From NCBI RefSeq assembly GCF_015291745.1, contig NZ_CP030060.1, positions 744,001 to 808,000 on the forward strand: 64,000 nucleotides of DNA. The letters run 5' to 3'. The notes under the pieces are model-generated. The model searched no databases, was not told the origin of the DNA, and was given only the letters and a program-made list of their open reading frames with translations. Each line of letters begins with the position of its first letter. Position 1 is the stretch's first letter. Positions 52,350 to 62,099 of the stretch are shown here, in pieces. This DNA is from Bradyrhizobium sp. CCBAU 53351 (lineage in GTDB: Bacteria > Pseudomonadota > Alphaproteobacteria > Rhizobiales > Xanthobacteraceae). Made by a program: the position numbers and the translations under genes.

Positions 52350-53584
52350 ATGCGACGCGTGATTGGTATCGATGTTCACCGAACCTTCGGCGAGGTGGTA
52401 ATCTGGAAAGACGGCATCCTTCGACATGCGGGCCGGGTCGACATGACCCGGGCCGCCCTTGAAGGATGGGCAAGAGTCTGCGGTCGACCGACGAAGTGGT
52501 GATCGAGGCGACTGGAAATAGCATGGCGGTGTCGCGGGTGCTGACGCCATTCGTGGCGCGGGTGACTATCGCCAATCCGTTGCAGGTGAAGGCGATCGCT
52601 CAGGCGCACGTCAAGACTGACAAGATCGACGCCGGTACACTCGCCAGCCTGCAGGCGGCGGGCTCCCTGCCGCAGATCTGGACGCCTGATGCGGAGACCG
52701 AACGCAAGCGCAGGCTGGTGGCGCGGCGCTACCAGGTCGTGCGGCATCGCACGCGGCTCAAGAACGAAGTGCATTCGATCCTGAATGCGCACCTGATCCC
52801 AAAGTGCTCGCATGCCGATCTTTTCAATGCCCGCGGCCGGGCGTGGCTGGCCGCTCAACAGTTTCCGGACGATGAGCGCGCGGCGATCGATCGGCACGTT
52901 CGTGAGCTCGACCGGCTGGCGGAGGACTTGGCCCTGCTCGACCGCGAGATCGCGCAGGACGCCATCGACGATTCCGCGGTCAACAGAGTGATGACGATCA
53001 CCAGCGTGAATGTGACAGTCGCTACCGGGATCGTGGCGGCGATCGGCGACATCAGCCGGTTCAGCAGCCCGCAGAAGCTGGTGAGCTATTTCGGGCTGAA
53101 CCCGAGGGTGCGGCAGTCGGGACTGGGAGCCGCCCATCACGGTCGAATCAGCAAGATCGGCCGCAGTCACGCATGCGCCATACTGGTTGAGGCGGCCTGG
53201 GCAGCGGCCAAGGCGCCCGGTCCACTGCATGCGTTTTTCGTGCGCATCCGTGCGCGGCGTGGCCACCAGATCGCCGCGGTCGCCGTGGCTCGGAAGCTCA
53301 CTGTGCTCTGCTGGCATTTGTTGACAAGGGGCGAAGATTACCTGTGGGCCCGCCCAGCGATGGTCGCCAATAAGACCCGCGCGATGCAACTTCAAGCCGG
53401 ACATCCGCAACAGAAAGGCAACCGGCGTGGACCAGCCTATACCTGCAACATCAAGGCGCTGCGCGATGGCGAGATGTCGATTGCCGCCCAGGCGGAGCGA
53501 AGCTACGAACGGTTCATGTCGCAATGGAAAGCGCGGCGGCCAAAAACCGGCGCGCGGGCGCCTCAGTTCGGCAAGACAAAATAG
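52350..53584 (+). pseudogene. IS110-family transposase with one frameshift
   Basis: Starts MRRVIGIDVHRTFGEVVIWK at ATG 52350 after GGGAGG. The frame is lost near 52470 (LEGWAR..) and continues in the next frame as SLRSTDEVVIEATGNSMAVS, KTDKIDAGTLASLQAAG, MTITSVNVTVATGIVAAIG and GLGAAHHGRISKIGRSHA to 53584. The family Ser position reads in HHGRIS. One missing base inactivates it. The element fills about 52101-53902, inside the IS256 gene. Confidence 0.87.
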
Positions 53585-54146
53585 GGCAGTCCGGTGACGC
53601 TTGCAGCCGACGCGTCACGCTTCGCCACGAGGTCGCCCGCGCCCAACAATCATAATCGCAGCTGACGGCAACTTCCAGCCGGGCCAGTCCCGTTCCACGC
53701 AGCCGCCGTGCTCGGGCGGATCATGGCCAAGCCTTGCGGTAGCCGCAAATGCGGCCAGCCTTGACCGCCCCTGCGCGCGGCGGCTGCGTGATCGGTGGCC
53801 GGGACGGAAGAATGACCCGCGCGACCGAACAAAAGAATGGACTTACAGCGATTTTCGCAGTCGTCGTCTCGGTCTGAAGAAATCGCTTGTCCATCTCATC
53901 CGTCGAGTGCAGCTTGGCGCGATGCGCGGCTGGGAAGCTCATGTAGGCGAGCACGTCGGTTTCGGCCTCGTCGAGGAAGGCGGCGAGCTTCGGGAGCTTG
54001 GGGCGGAGCTGGTCGGTGATGCGCCGCCATTGCGCCCGCGCCTCCTCGGCATGGTCCTGGGCAAAGGCGGTGGCGATGAAGGAGGAGACGACGCGCCGGC
54101 CGCTCTTGCCGGCATGCGCCAGCGCGTTGCGCATGAAGTGCACGCG

Positions 54147-55659
54147 GGGGTCGTTGAAAAAGCTGCAATTGGCTGATTCCGTTCTCGTCGGCGATTCGCG
54201 ATTGGCGGAGCAAACGAGATGCTGGGGCGCAAGGAGCGGGATCAGTTGGAGCTCTTCATCACTGGCTCGCTCAGACAGCTCGTCCCAGATGAGCACGTGC
54301 TGGCACGGGTCGATCGTGTGCTCGACCTATCTTGGCTAAGGGAAGAGGTCTCCGACCGCTATAGCGCGAACGACGGTCGGCCGGGCGTCGATCCGGAGGC
54401 CGCGGTCCGCCTGATGCTCGCGGGTCTGCTCACCGGCATCGTACACGATCGCAAGCTGATCCGAGAGGCTCAGGTTAACATCGCCATTCGCTGGTTTGCT
54501 GGTTATGGCCTGCATGAGCGGCTACCGCACCATTCCAGCCTGACGCGCATCCGCCAGCGCTGGGGCGAAGAGCGATTCCGTAGGATCTTTAAACGCACGG
54601 TCCAGGCCTGTCTGAAGGCCAAGATCGCAACAGCCGAAGTGGTTCACATCGATGCGTCGCTAATCCGCGCCAACGTGAGTTGGGATAGCCTCACCGAGCA
54701 GCATGCGGTGGATGTGCTGAGCGAAAATCAAAGCGAAGATGAAAGCGAGGATGAGAGAAAGGGCCGGCAAAGCGGGAAGTACAAAAAGGTCTGCACGACT
54801 GATCCCGATGCGACAATGGCTACGAATGCCCGAAACCGGCGGCTGGAACCCGCTTACAAGCAGCACACTGCCGTCGATGACAAGGTCGGTGTCATTCTGG
54901 ATGTCGCGGTCACGACTGAACAAACGAACGAAGGAGAGATGATCGAGCCGCAAGTCGATGAGATCGAAGCGATTACGGGCATCGACATCAAGGTCGTCAC
55001 CGCCGATGCGGGCTATGCCTACGCTAAAGTCTACGGCGCGCTCGAGCGGCGCGGCATTGATGCCCTCATCCCAGCTAAAGCCGAACCAATCAAGAGTCGC
55101 GTACCGCTCAGACGCTTCCGGTACGATGCCAAGAACGACATCTTGAAGTGCCCGCGAGGACGTATCTTGCGCCCCGCGCGGCCCATCAAGCACGGCCGTT
55201 TCTTTTACGCGAAGGCGAAGGATTGCACCCGGTGTCCGCTCAAGCGGGATTGCCTATCCAAAGGGCGGGTTAACAAAGCGGTCGTTGTCGGTGACCATTA
55301 TCCGGCACTGCTGCGCGCCCGCCGCCGTCGCGAGCGATGGAGTAAGCAGGATCGACATCTCTATCAACGCCATCGCTGGCGCTCAGAGGGATTCCACGGC
55401 GAAGCCAAAACTTGGCATGGGCTGGCGCGCGCCGTACGGCGCGGTCTACCGAATATGAAGATCCAGGCCTACCTGACGGCCGCCGCCATCAACCTCAAGC
55501 GGCTGGCAACCGCTCTCCTTGCGCTTATTCTGTCTTGGATTGTCCCTCAAAATGCGTTTGCGGCTTCAGATCGCGCCGTAGCGCGGGCTTTGACGCGAGG
55601 GCCATGATAGGCCGGTCGCTGCATCGCGCGAATCTATGGGCCACTTCTTCAACGACCCC
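54147..55659 (+). mobile_element. IS1182-family element, complete
   Basis: Inverted ends GGGGTCGTTGAAAAAG (left) and, reverse-complemented, GGGGTCGTTGAAGAAG (right). ACGCG is duplicated at 54142-54146 and 55660-55664. Inserted in the IS256 transposase gene. Ends, duplication and an intact transposase point to a recent insertion. Confidence 0.9.
54219..55607 (+). CDS. IS1182-family transposase, intact
   Basis: 462 residues. N-terminal DUF772-type region ([37 protein letters not shown]), then the DDE core: [28 protein letters not shown] and the Glu in [19 protein letters not shown], with a [11 protein letters not shown] zinc-like motif before the last part. Uninterrupted. ATG 54219 is close inside the left inverted repeat. 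Confidence 0.94.
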   Translation: MLGRKERDQLELFITGSLRQLVPDEHVLARVDRVLDLSWLREEVSDRYSANDGRPGVDPEAAVRLMLAGLLTGIVHDRKLIREAQVNIAIRWFAGYGLHERLPHHSSLTRIRQRWGEERFRRIFKRTVQACLKAKIATAEVVHIDASLIRANVSWDSLTEQHAVDVLSENQSEDESEDERKGRQSGKYKKVCTTDPDATMATNARNRRLEPAYKQHTAVDDKVGVILDVAVTTEQTNEGEMIEPQVDEIEAITGIDIKVVTADAGYAYAKVYGALERRGIDALIPAKAEPIKSRVPLRRFRYDAKNDILKCPRGRILRPARPIKHGRFFYAKAKDCTRCPLKRDCLSKGRVNKAVVVGDHYPALLRARRRRERWSKQDRHLYQRHRWRSEGFHGEAKTWHGLARAVRRGLPNMKIQAYLTAAAINLKRLATALLALILSWIVPQNAFAASDRAVARALTRGP

Positions 55660-56405
55660 ACGCGGCAGCGCTGCCAGGAGGCGTTGAGCACCTTGGCCAC
55701 GGTCGCCTTGATCCCCTCGTGGGCGTCGGAGACCACCAGCTTGACGCCGCGCAATCCCCGCCGCGCCAGCTTGTGCAGGAACGCGGTCCAGAACGTCTCG
55801 GCCTCGGACGGGCCGATGTCCATGCCGAGCACCTCGCGCCTTCCGTCGCTGTTGACGCCGACCGCGATGATCACCGCGACCGAGATGATGCGCCCGTTCT
55901 GGCGCACCTTCACATAGGTGGCGTCGATCCACAGATAGGGCCAATTGCCCTCGATCGGGCGGTTGAGGAAGGCCTTCACCTTGTCGTCGATCTCACCGCA
56001 CAGCCGCGACACCTGGCTCTTGGAGATGCCGCTCATGCCCTTCGCCTGCATCTGGTCGTCGACCGAGCGAGTCGAGACGCCGTGGACATAGGCCTCCTGC
56101 ACCACCGCGGTGAGCGCCTTCTCGGCCATCCGCCGCGGCTCCAGGAAGCCGGGGAAGTAGGAGCCTTTGCGCAGCTTGGGAATGCGCAGCTCGACGGTGC
56201 CGGCGCGGGTCTCCCAGCTCCGATCGCGGTAGCCGTTACGCTGGACCTGCCGCTCTTGGCTCTTCTCGCCGTACGCGGCTCCGGTCAGGCCCTCGACCTC
56301 CAGCTCCATCAGCCGGTGGGCAGCAAAGCCGATCATCTCGCGCAACAGATCAGCATCGGGGATCTTCTCTACGAGCGTGCGCAGGTTCATCATGTCGTCG
56401 GTCAT

Positions 56406-57181
56406 CGGTGGTTCCTCGAGTCAGGTTGGCTGTCGCAATCCAAACCTTACCGACGAATCATCGGTGACCACTCGCAAAGCCGCTCGCTCGCTACAGCGCT
56501 ATGGGGGAGCGCGCGTCGCGAGCGGCTTTGCTAATGAGCTACACCACTCCCTGGGACACGACCCCACTCTCGTCACTCCGAGATTAAGGAGGTAAGCCAG
56601 TTGCGAGTACCGCGTCGGAATCCAACGCCAAAAGGTGTGACGTATGCGCAATGCAAGCAAAGATGGTGTAAATGCTCGCCTCTCAGCGGGTAGTCGCAGG
56701 AGCGCCGGCTTGCCCTATCTGCCTCAATCAGGCCGTTTCAGCTGAAACAAGTTGCCTCGACCTGTACAACCCAAGTGGCGGCTGCAAGGTACCTTGCCAC
56801 CTCATGCGGCAAGGATTCAGGTTGTTGATTTTGCTGGTATGTTGGAACGTGGTACTGTCGATCGAGGTGTGCCAGGAATATCGGAGCACGGTGATCTTCG
56901 GGCAGGCGAAGTCCTGAGCGGGAAGTCTGGGCTGGTCGCGCTCGTTTGCGGCTTTGTTCTCTACGTCAGGTTGAATTGCCGAATTCGGAGGGGTAGCTCG
57001 AGAAGAAAGCAGTGAGGGCCCGGGTCATACTTGTGTATACCGGAGCGGGCCTATAATCGGAAGTCCGTAGGTTTTGGGCGAGAGCAGTAATCGGCCCTCA
57101 TCCCGGACCAAGCAGAGCCGTTATAAGGCCGAGAATCTAGGTTTTTTGGATTTGCCATGGTTCTGTTTGAAAGGATGGCAC
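56406..57181. other. gene-poor stretch upstream of the NodW-like gene
   Basis: Holds the right end of the IS256 element and the inverted repeat at 56474-56531. No gene recognised; a NodV-type sensor kinase is not present. Confidence 0.5.
56474..56531. repeat. long perfect inverted repeat
   Basis: Arms GCAAAGCCGCTCGC (56474-56487) and GCGAGCGGCTTTGC (56518-56531), 14 perfect pairs around a 30-base loop. Lies 70 bp upstream of the IS256 start codon, perhaps at or next to the element's end. Confidence 0.6.
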
Positions 57182-57853
57182 GTGAACGAGCGCTTGCAAG
57201 CATCGCAATTGGTGCCGGATCACAACGAAGCAGTGGTGCTGATTGTCGACGACGATGCCTCGATACGGAAGGCTCTTACGAACCTTTTCCAATCGGCGGG
57301 TTTGAAAGTGAAGGACTTTGCCTCCGCCGCGGAGATATTAAAAGCGGACCGCCCCGAGGGGCCGAGCTGCCTTGTGCTCGATGTTCGGTTGCCTGGATTG
57401 AGCGGTCTCGAGCTGCAATCCGGTCTCGCTAGCGCGAATATGCATACGCCAATTGTTTTCATAACGGGTCATGCGGATGTTCCAATGACGGTACAGGCAA
57501 TGAAAGGGGGGGCGGTTGATTTCCTGACAAAGCCTTTCCGCGATCGGGATTTGCTTCGCGCAGTCCAGATTGCAATCGAAAGAGATCGACAAAGGCGAGA
57601 GCTTGAGAAGATGCGAGCCGGCGTGCGCTCACGCTTTGAAGGTCTGACGCAGCGAGAGCGTGATATTCTGACGCTGGTTGCGTCAGGGCTCTTGAACAAG
57701 CAAGTAGCGGGTGAGCTCGGCCTCGCCGAGATCACCGTCAAAGTCCACCGTGGCCAAGCCATGCGCAAAGTCGGCGCTAAGTCGCTCGCCGATCTCATAA
57801 GAATGATTGAGTTGCTGGGCCTGTCCCGCTCAAATGGAAACGTGCAAACCTGA
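57182..57853 (+). CDS. FixJ-family response regulator, NodW-like
   Basis: 223 residues, near the 227 of NodW. Receiver domain with acidic pocket VDDDAS, phospho-acceptor Asp in LVLDVRLPGLSG, ITGHADVP (Thr) and the Lys of LTKPFRD; then a LuxR-type helix-turn-helix (LTQRERDILTLVASGLLNKQ, ITVKVHRGQAM). NodW with NodV switches on nod genes in B. japonicum in answer to isoflavones. Start GTG 57182 with AAGGA 6 nt upstream. No sensor kinase beside it, so partner and role are uncertain; other FixJ relatives (NwsB, FixJ2) fit equally well by sequence. Confidence 0.8.
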   Translation: MNERLQASQLVPDHNEAVVLIVDDDASIRKALTNLFQSAGLKVKDFASAAEILKADRPEGPSCLVLDVRLPGLSGLELQSGLASANMHTPIVFITGHADVPMTVQAMKGGAVDFLTKPFRDRDLLRAVQIAIERDRQRRELEKMRAGVRSRFEGLTQRERDILTLVASGLLNKQVAGELGLAEITVKVHRGQAMRKVGAKSLADLIRMIELLGLSRSNGNVQT

Positions 57854-57909
57854 GTACGAGCGGCGGCTCTCGGTTGGATAGCGCTGCAGCTAAAGGCTTT
57901 CCGCTTATA

Positions 57910-58290
57910 ATGCCTCATCTCATCTCGATCATTGACGATGATCCGTCCGTTCGTGCCGCCACGAACAACCTTCTGTCCTCTCGCGGCTACGACGTTCAAG
58001 TGTTTGCATCCGCCCCAGAGTTTCTACGCTCGGAGGTGCTGGCTGCCACGTCGTGTGTAATCGCCGACATCCAGATGCCTTTCATGAACGGGCTTGAGCT
58101 GCTACGGCAAATGCGAAACGACGGTCGTCAAACGCCGTTTATCTTCATTACGGCCAATGCAGAGAGATCAGTTCGCGCCCGCGCAATCGAAGCTGGCGGT
58201 ATTTGCCTTCTCGCTAAACCATTTACCACAATGACATTGATCAACTGCCTCATTGCAGCGCTCGAAGGACTTGACGACACAAGGAAATGA
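57910..58290 (+). CDS. single-domain response regulator (FixJ-type receiver)
   Basis: 126 residues: ISIIDDDPSVRAATNNLL, phospho-acceptor in CVIADIQMPFMNGLELL, FIFITANAE and Lys in LLAKPFTT. There is no output domain, so it would act by protein contact or as a phosphate sink. Lies 56 bp after the NodW-like gene, likely in one transcript. ATG 57910 chosen; TTG 57874 is an alternative, neither with a strong ribosome site. Confidence 0.82.
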   Translation: MPHLISIIDDDPSVRAATNNLLSSRGYDVQVFASAPEFLRSEVLAATSCVIADIQMPFMNGLELLRQMRNDGRQTPFIFITANAERSVRARAIEAGGICLLAKPFTTMTLINCLIAALEGLDDTRK

Positions 58291-58859
58291 AAGCGACCAC
58301 TCTTTGCGGAAAGCACCTCAACGGAATTGGTGAGTCTGAGATAATCGCCTGCACTCGCGGTACACGTTACGTCCTAATCGGAACTCTTGCAATTGCGATG
58401 CACGCGTGCGTTGACGGAGGCTCCTTGATGTTCAGTGCAGTTAATCTTGGCGGCCAAATCCTGCCGACGCGCTCATCTTACTGCGCAGTTTCAAGTGAAA
58501 GCTGTTTCCAGTTGAGGCGCTCGGGCGAAGTCGCACATCGTTGATCATGAAGCGGTCGCCGAACATCTTCGGCGGGTTTAACTCTCGGCCCTGGTCCCTA
58601 AAGGCTGAGCGTGGGCGAGTCGTACGCTTCCGGCGTCCGCTTCCTGACTATTGCCGAATAAGGGAGATTCGGTGGGCGGTGCGTCTTGAACGCGAATGCG
58701 ATGGTTTTCCCCCTAAGGCGAGAAGTGGCCGTCAAGTTCGGAATGTCGGAATGTCGATTAACGTTCACAATTTCGGGGTTGCGGAGACGCGGGGAGCGCG
58801 CGTTCGGGCGTGATCTTCTTCCCGACTGTTGAAGCGCCAACTGTCGATTCCGCTTTCGA
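58291..58859. other. gene-poor stretch
   Basis: No gene recognised. Confidence 0.5.
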
Positions 58860-59310
58860 TAATATCCTAATGAAGGTTCAGGTGGTCGAGCGGCGCGGTG
58901 GTCATCTTGGTGTGTCCGCAAGGACGCTCGGCCATTCCCGACTACCAGATTGGTGGTCACCAGCACGAGTGCGCTCGTAGGCGACCGATGAGGTGGAACA
59001 GGGAGCTGATTACCGGATTGGGCGAATGGCAGATTGCCGAGCTCGTCGAGAACAACGAAGTCCAACCGGGTCAGGTGATCGGCGAGCCGTCTTTGGCGGC
59101 CATCGCGGACCTCGGCTCCTAGCCTGTTGAGGAGGTGGACGTCCTTGTAGAAGCGGCCACGGGCGCCAGCGCGGACACAGCTGCGGGCAATTGCGATCGC
59201 GAGGTTAGTCTTGCCAGTCCCCGGGGCAACCAGCGTTGGCCGATGTCTAGGAGCCCGATTGAGATCCTCCCCGTTCCATCCGCAATGCGCAGCGTTAGTC
59301 GTCGTTGTCA
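58860..59310 (-). pseudogene. IstB-like ATPase remnant
   Basis: PGTGKTNLAIAIARSCVRAG (Walker A), then VHLLNRLGAEVRDGRQRRLA, FVVLDELGNLPFAQSG (Walker B) and LVLVTTNLVVG in one decayed frame, then loss of similarity. A different IS21-group copy from the one at 36656. Confidence 0.75.
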
Positions 59311-59664
59311 CCTTGCAAGCGGCTTGAGGGTGAGACCGATTTAGTTATCAGGCAACCTGATGGGATGTTAACGCTCCTGCCGGCATGGACGGTGCACCAC
59401 CGCGTCCTTCCGATTGATCCCTGCTCCGCGGCTTGCGGTGGACGGTCGCTGGAGGTGCGCGCTCTTGTCGACGCGGTTTTATCCTCCTCTTAGGGTTATT
59501 CGTCCCATTTGTGGGGACGTCGTCGTGGCGAGCGCGTCACCTCACAGGGAGATCGGTTCGAGAGCCCTCCAAGATGCAGCAGCATTCCGATTGAAACTTG
59601 CCAGCAACGCTGGAGCTGTTGAAGGAGCTTCCTACCGAATCGCTCACCGACGGGGTGACCGACG

Positions 59665-60000
59665 CAAACGACATGAGGAGGACAGCGGTGAGCAAGAACA
59701 CGCCTGAGCACGCTCCTCGCCGGGCCATCGTGCACGTTCGTCAGTCGGCGGACGACCAGGTTATCAACAACCGAGTGGACCGCGCCGGCAGTAAGGCTTA
59801 GGTGACGGTGCGCGGCAGCTTGGCTGGAGCGAGGTGAGCGTGATCGACCATGATCTCGGTCGCTTTGGTGGTGGCACCGCGCGTCGCGGGTTCGAGAAGC
59901 TGCTCGCCGCATTTGCGAAGGGCGAGTTGGCGCCGTGGTTTTGATTGAGGCCTCTCGGCTGGCCCGCAGGGCAGGCATCGTTATACACTCCTGGATTGAG
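59665..60000 (+). pseudogene. serine site-specific recombinase, N-terminal remnant
   Basis: Out-of-frame pieces of a resolvase domain: RAIVHVRQSADDQVINNR (catalytic Ser in VRQSADDQ), VIDHDLGRFGGGTARRGFEKLLAA, and IEASRLAR after a frameshift. No C-terminal recombinase domain. Confidence 0.7.
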
Positions 60001-60752
60001 ACCACGAAGCAAAAGGCGCGCAGGAGTGAACTCTTCCATACGATATCTCACGGTCTCTCATGATCGGATCGAGAACGACCTAGCGCGACGGTCAGGGTGA
60101 GAGCGTATGTGGAGGCTCCCGAACGTGCGGTGGTTGCCCCGTGCAAATTCGCCCCCGGGGGGAACGGAGGAGAAGGCCGGCCGTGGAGCTGGCCGGGGTT
60201 GCGCAATGACCGGCTCCTTTCGTTACTAGGCATTTGCGACGTCGTCAGTTCGTGCTGTGCTGACGGCCGATGCAAGCAGCAGCGCGTTCGCCTGCTCGTT
60301 TCGCGAAGAGTTAAGGCGACGCTGAAGGGTTAGTAGGACCTTGTAAAATAGAGTATCCTGCGTGCAGTTTGGACAGAAGCTCGCTGCTCATCCGCCATGG
60401 TTCGGCTCCGCATCATGTTTGAAGTGCGACGGTCACACTAATGACGGGAACGATCAAGCTACGTACTCCTTCCCGGGTATTCAAAGCTCGAAGACCGCTG
60501 TTTTGATCGACGCGTCCGTGCTTCGGTAGCGCCAGCGGAAGGCCCGACGAAACGTGCCGCAGGGTGACCGTACCCCCGCCAGAGGTTCGTCAGGATCAAT
60601 GGAGCGTAGCGTACGTTTGCCTCAGGCGGCAGGGCTCCATTGTCCGTCCCCCGAGTTGACACCCGGATGACGCGTGCCGAGCCACCACCTTCCGGCCGAG
60701 CTATTCGGGTCCTAAAACAGGATCAGCGTCGCCATAGCTTAGGAGTAAGACA
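60001..60752. other. gene-poor stretch downstream of the AAA+ gene
   Basis: No gene recognised. Confidence 0.5.
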
Positions 60753-61679
60753 TCATTCTTTGTCCTCGCTCTCGCAGTCGAAGCGATTCTGACGCATGCT
60801 ATTCAACCTTTCGAACACTGATCGCTCATTCTGGCCATAGAGCTTAATGCCAATGATGACTTCTCGCAGATGTGCTATATTGTAGCGTTTGGTTTGCTCG
60901 ACCCAGCGGTCGAGCGTAGCATCGTCAAGCGATGGCTCCTTGGCTTTGAAGTAGGCGCGGCGGGTCTGGGCGGACGACATACCAACTTCCATGATGGTGT
61001 CAAAGCGAGAAGGGCGATCGACAAAGCGCCTGTCCAGACGGTCAGGGTGGTTGGTGGTCGCAACGTGCAGCACGTTCGCAGTTTGCGCGTTGCCATCGAG
61101 CAACGCAAGAAAGTGCTCAGCGCCCCATCTTTCCACGAGCTCGTCCAGATCCTCCATAACCATGACCACGGGCCGCTCGGGCTCAATGCGACGCAGCAGA
61201 CCGACACACGCGCTAGCCAGTTGCGGGCGATCGATAAAGACAACTACGCCATTATGATCTCGGACAACGACCTGTGTCATTTGTCCGATTGCGCAGGTCT
61301 TGCCACTACCGGGAGGGCCCCACAGGAGCATGCCGCGCTTGTGCGTGAAGCCGTACTCGACGTACTTCTCGCGCAGAGCCCAGAACTTGTCGAACTCGAC
61401 CAAAAGCCTCTCCGCGGCGGTGTCCGGCAAGTTCAAGAGCGTGTCAGTTACAGTCGGCACCTTTTCGAAAAAAACGGTGCAACTATTTTCGCGGCAGCGA
61501 TAAGCACCTGCTGGCAATTCCAAGGAAGCGTCAGAGACTGGGAGGAAGGTCGTGCCGCTCCGCGCCCACAGCGCAGCATTAAGATGGAATTCGTGATCCA
61601 TGTACTGGTCCACGCACTCGTCGACGCACTCGTCCACGCACTCGTCCTTGTTCTCGTTTACGGAGAAGGCCTCTTTCAT
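60753..61679 (-). CDS. AAA+ ATPase with N-terminal DECV repeats, NifA/sigma-54 promoter
   Basis: 308 residues; not matched to a named gene. Residues 12-27 are three copies of DECV and a fourth, DQYM. A 90-residue linker follows, then one AAA+ module: Walker A GPPGSGKT (121-128), Walker B VVMVMEDLDE (171-180), sensor-1 ATTN (207-210), arginines RPSRFD (222-227) and a C-terminal helical lid. The ATPase core is of the FtsH/proteasome-ATPase kind without a protease domain, so a remodelling or chaperone role is likely. ATG 61679 has GAGGA 5 nt upstream. Promoter and activator site upstream are near-perfect, so expression in fixing nodules is predicted. The cysteines could bind metal or sense redox; that is speculation. 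Confidence 0.88.
   Translation of the reverse strand: MKEAFSVNENKDECVDECVDECVDQYMDHEFHLNAALWARSGTTFLPVSDASLELPAGAYRCRENSCTVFFEKVPTVTDTLLNLPDTAAERLLVEFDKFWALREKYVEYGFTHKRGMLLWGPPGSGKTCAIGQMTQVVVRDHNGVVVFIDRPQLASACVGLLRRIEPERPVVMVMEDLDELVERWGAEHFLALLDGNAQTANVLHVATTNHPDRLDRRFVDRPSRFDTIMEVGMSSAQTRRAYFKAKEPSLDDATLDRWVEQTKRYNIAHLREVIIGIKLYGQNERSVFERLNSMRQNRFDCESEDKE
61599..61646 (-). repeat. 12-bp tandem repeat inside the AAA+ gene
   Basis: GACGAGTGCGTG, GACGAGTGCGTC, GACGAGTGCGTG, then the decayed unit GACCAGTACATG. In frame, encoding DECV x3 and DQYM. Copy number could change by slippage without breaking the frame. Confidence 0.95.
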
Positions 61680-61721
61680 GTACTTCCTCGATTGTTAGAT
61701 GGAGTGTCAGAGTAAAGGGGT

Positions 61722-61737
61722 AGCAATAGTTGTGCCA
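61722..61737 (-). promoter_or_regulatory. sigma-54 -24/-12 promoter of the AAA+ gene
   Basis: Minus strand TGGCACAACTATTGCT: an exact TGGCAC-N5-TTGCW. The start expected near 61711 gives a leader of about 32 nt. Confidence 0.92.
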
Positions 61738-61836
61738 TCGCAAACGAGGTCCGTATAGCGACCGCGATCCTGACCGGCGGCAGTCACGTGGCTGGTGAAG
61801 GGAAGGCTTATGTATTCACCCGTTGCGACACCGATG

Positions 61837-61852
61837 TGTGGCTAATTCGACA
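61837..61852. promoter_or_regulatory. NifA upstream activator site of the AAA+ gene
   Basis: TGTGGCTAATTCGACA fits TGT-N10-ACA exactly, 100 bp upstream of the -24 box, the same geometry as at nifD. Confidence 0.85.
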
Positions 61853-62099
61853 GACTTGTCCGAAATCGACCAAGCAATGCCGCGGCGTTCTTGTTTTCAA
61901 TGAAGTATCACTTCGGCATTCAGTGGCCTGGCCGTTGCGAGCAGTTGGGCGGTCTGGCCAGACTTATCCTCGTGATCGTGGGTCGACACATTCTTGCCTC
62001 GATTCCGTTCGGCGGGCCGAACTGTGTTTGGTCGCTCTTCGAGTACATGCCCATGATTAACGTTATGGCCAAATGCGCAGAGCCCCACACTGGGTGCTG

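Larger units (their letters stand above)
51856..56405 (-). pseudogene. IS256-family transposase split by two other IS elements
   Basis: Three collinear pieces of one gene. Piece 1 (56405-55665): [51 protein letters not shown], ending at NASWQRCRV. Piece 2 (54146-53903): VHFMRNALAHAGKSGRRVV to FPAAHRAKLHST. Piece 3 (52100-51856): NPLERVNGEIKRRTEVVGIF, then after a frameshift WAVQRGRYMTLETIAPLGDD. IS1182 separates pieces 1 and 2, IS110 separates pieces 2 and 3. Joined, they give an almost full-length mutator-type transposase with its DDE residues. Confidence 0.9.
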
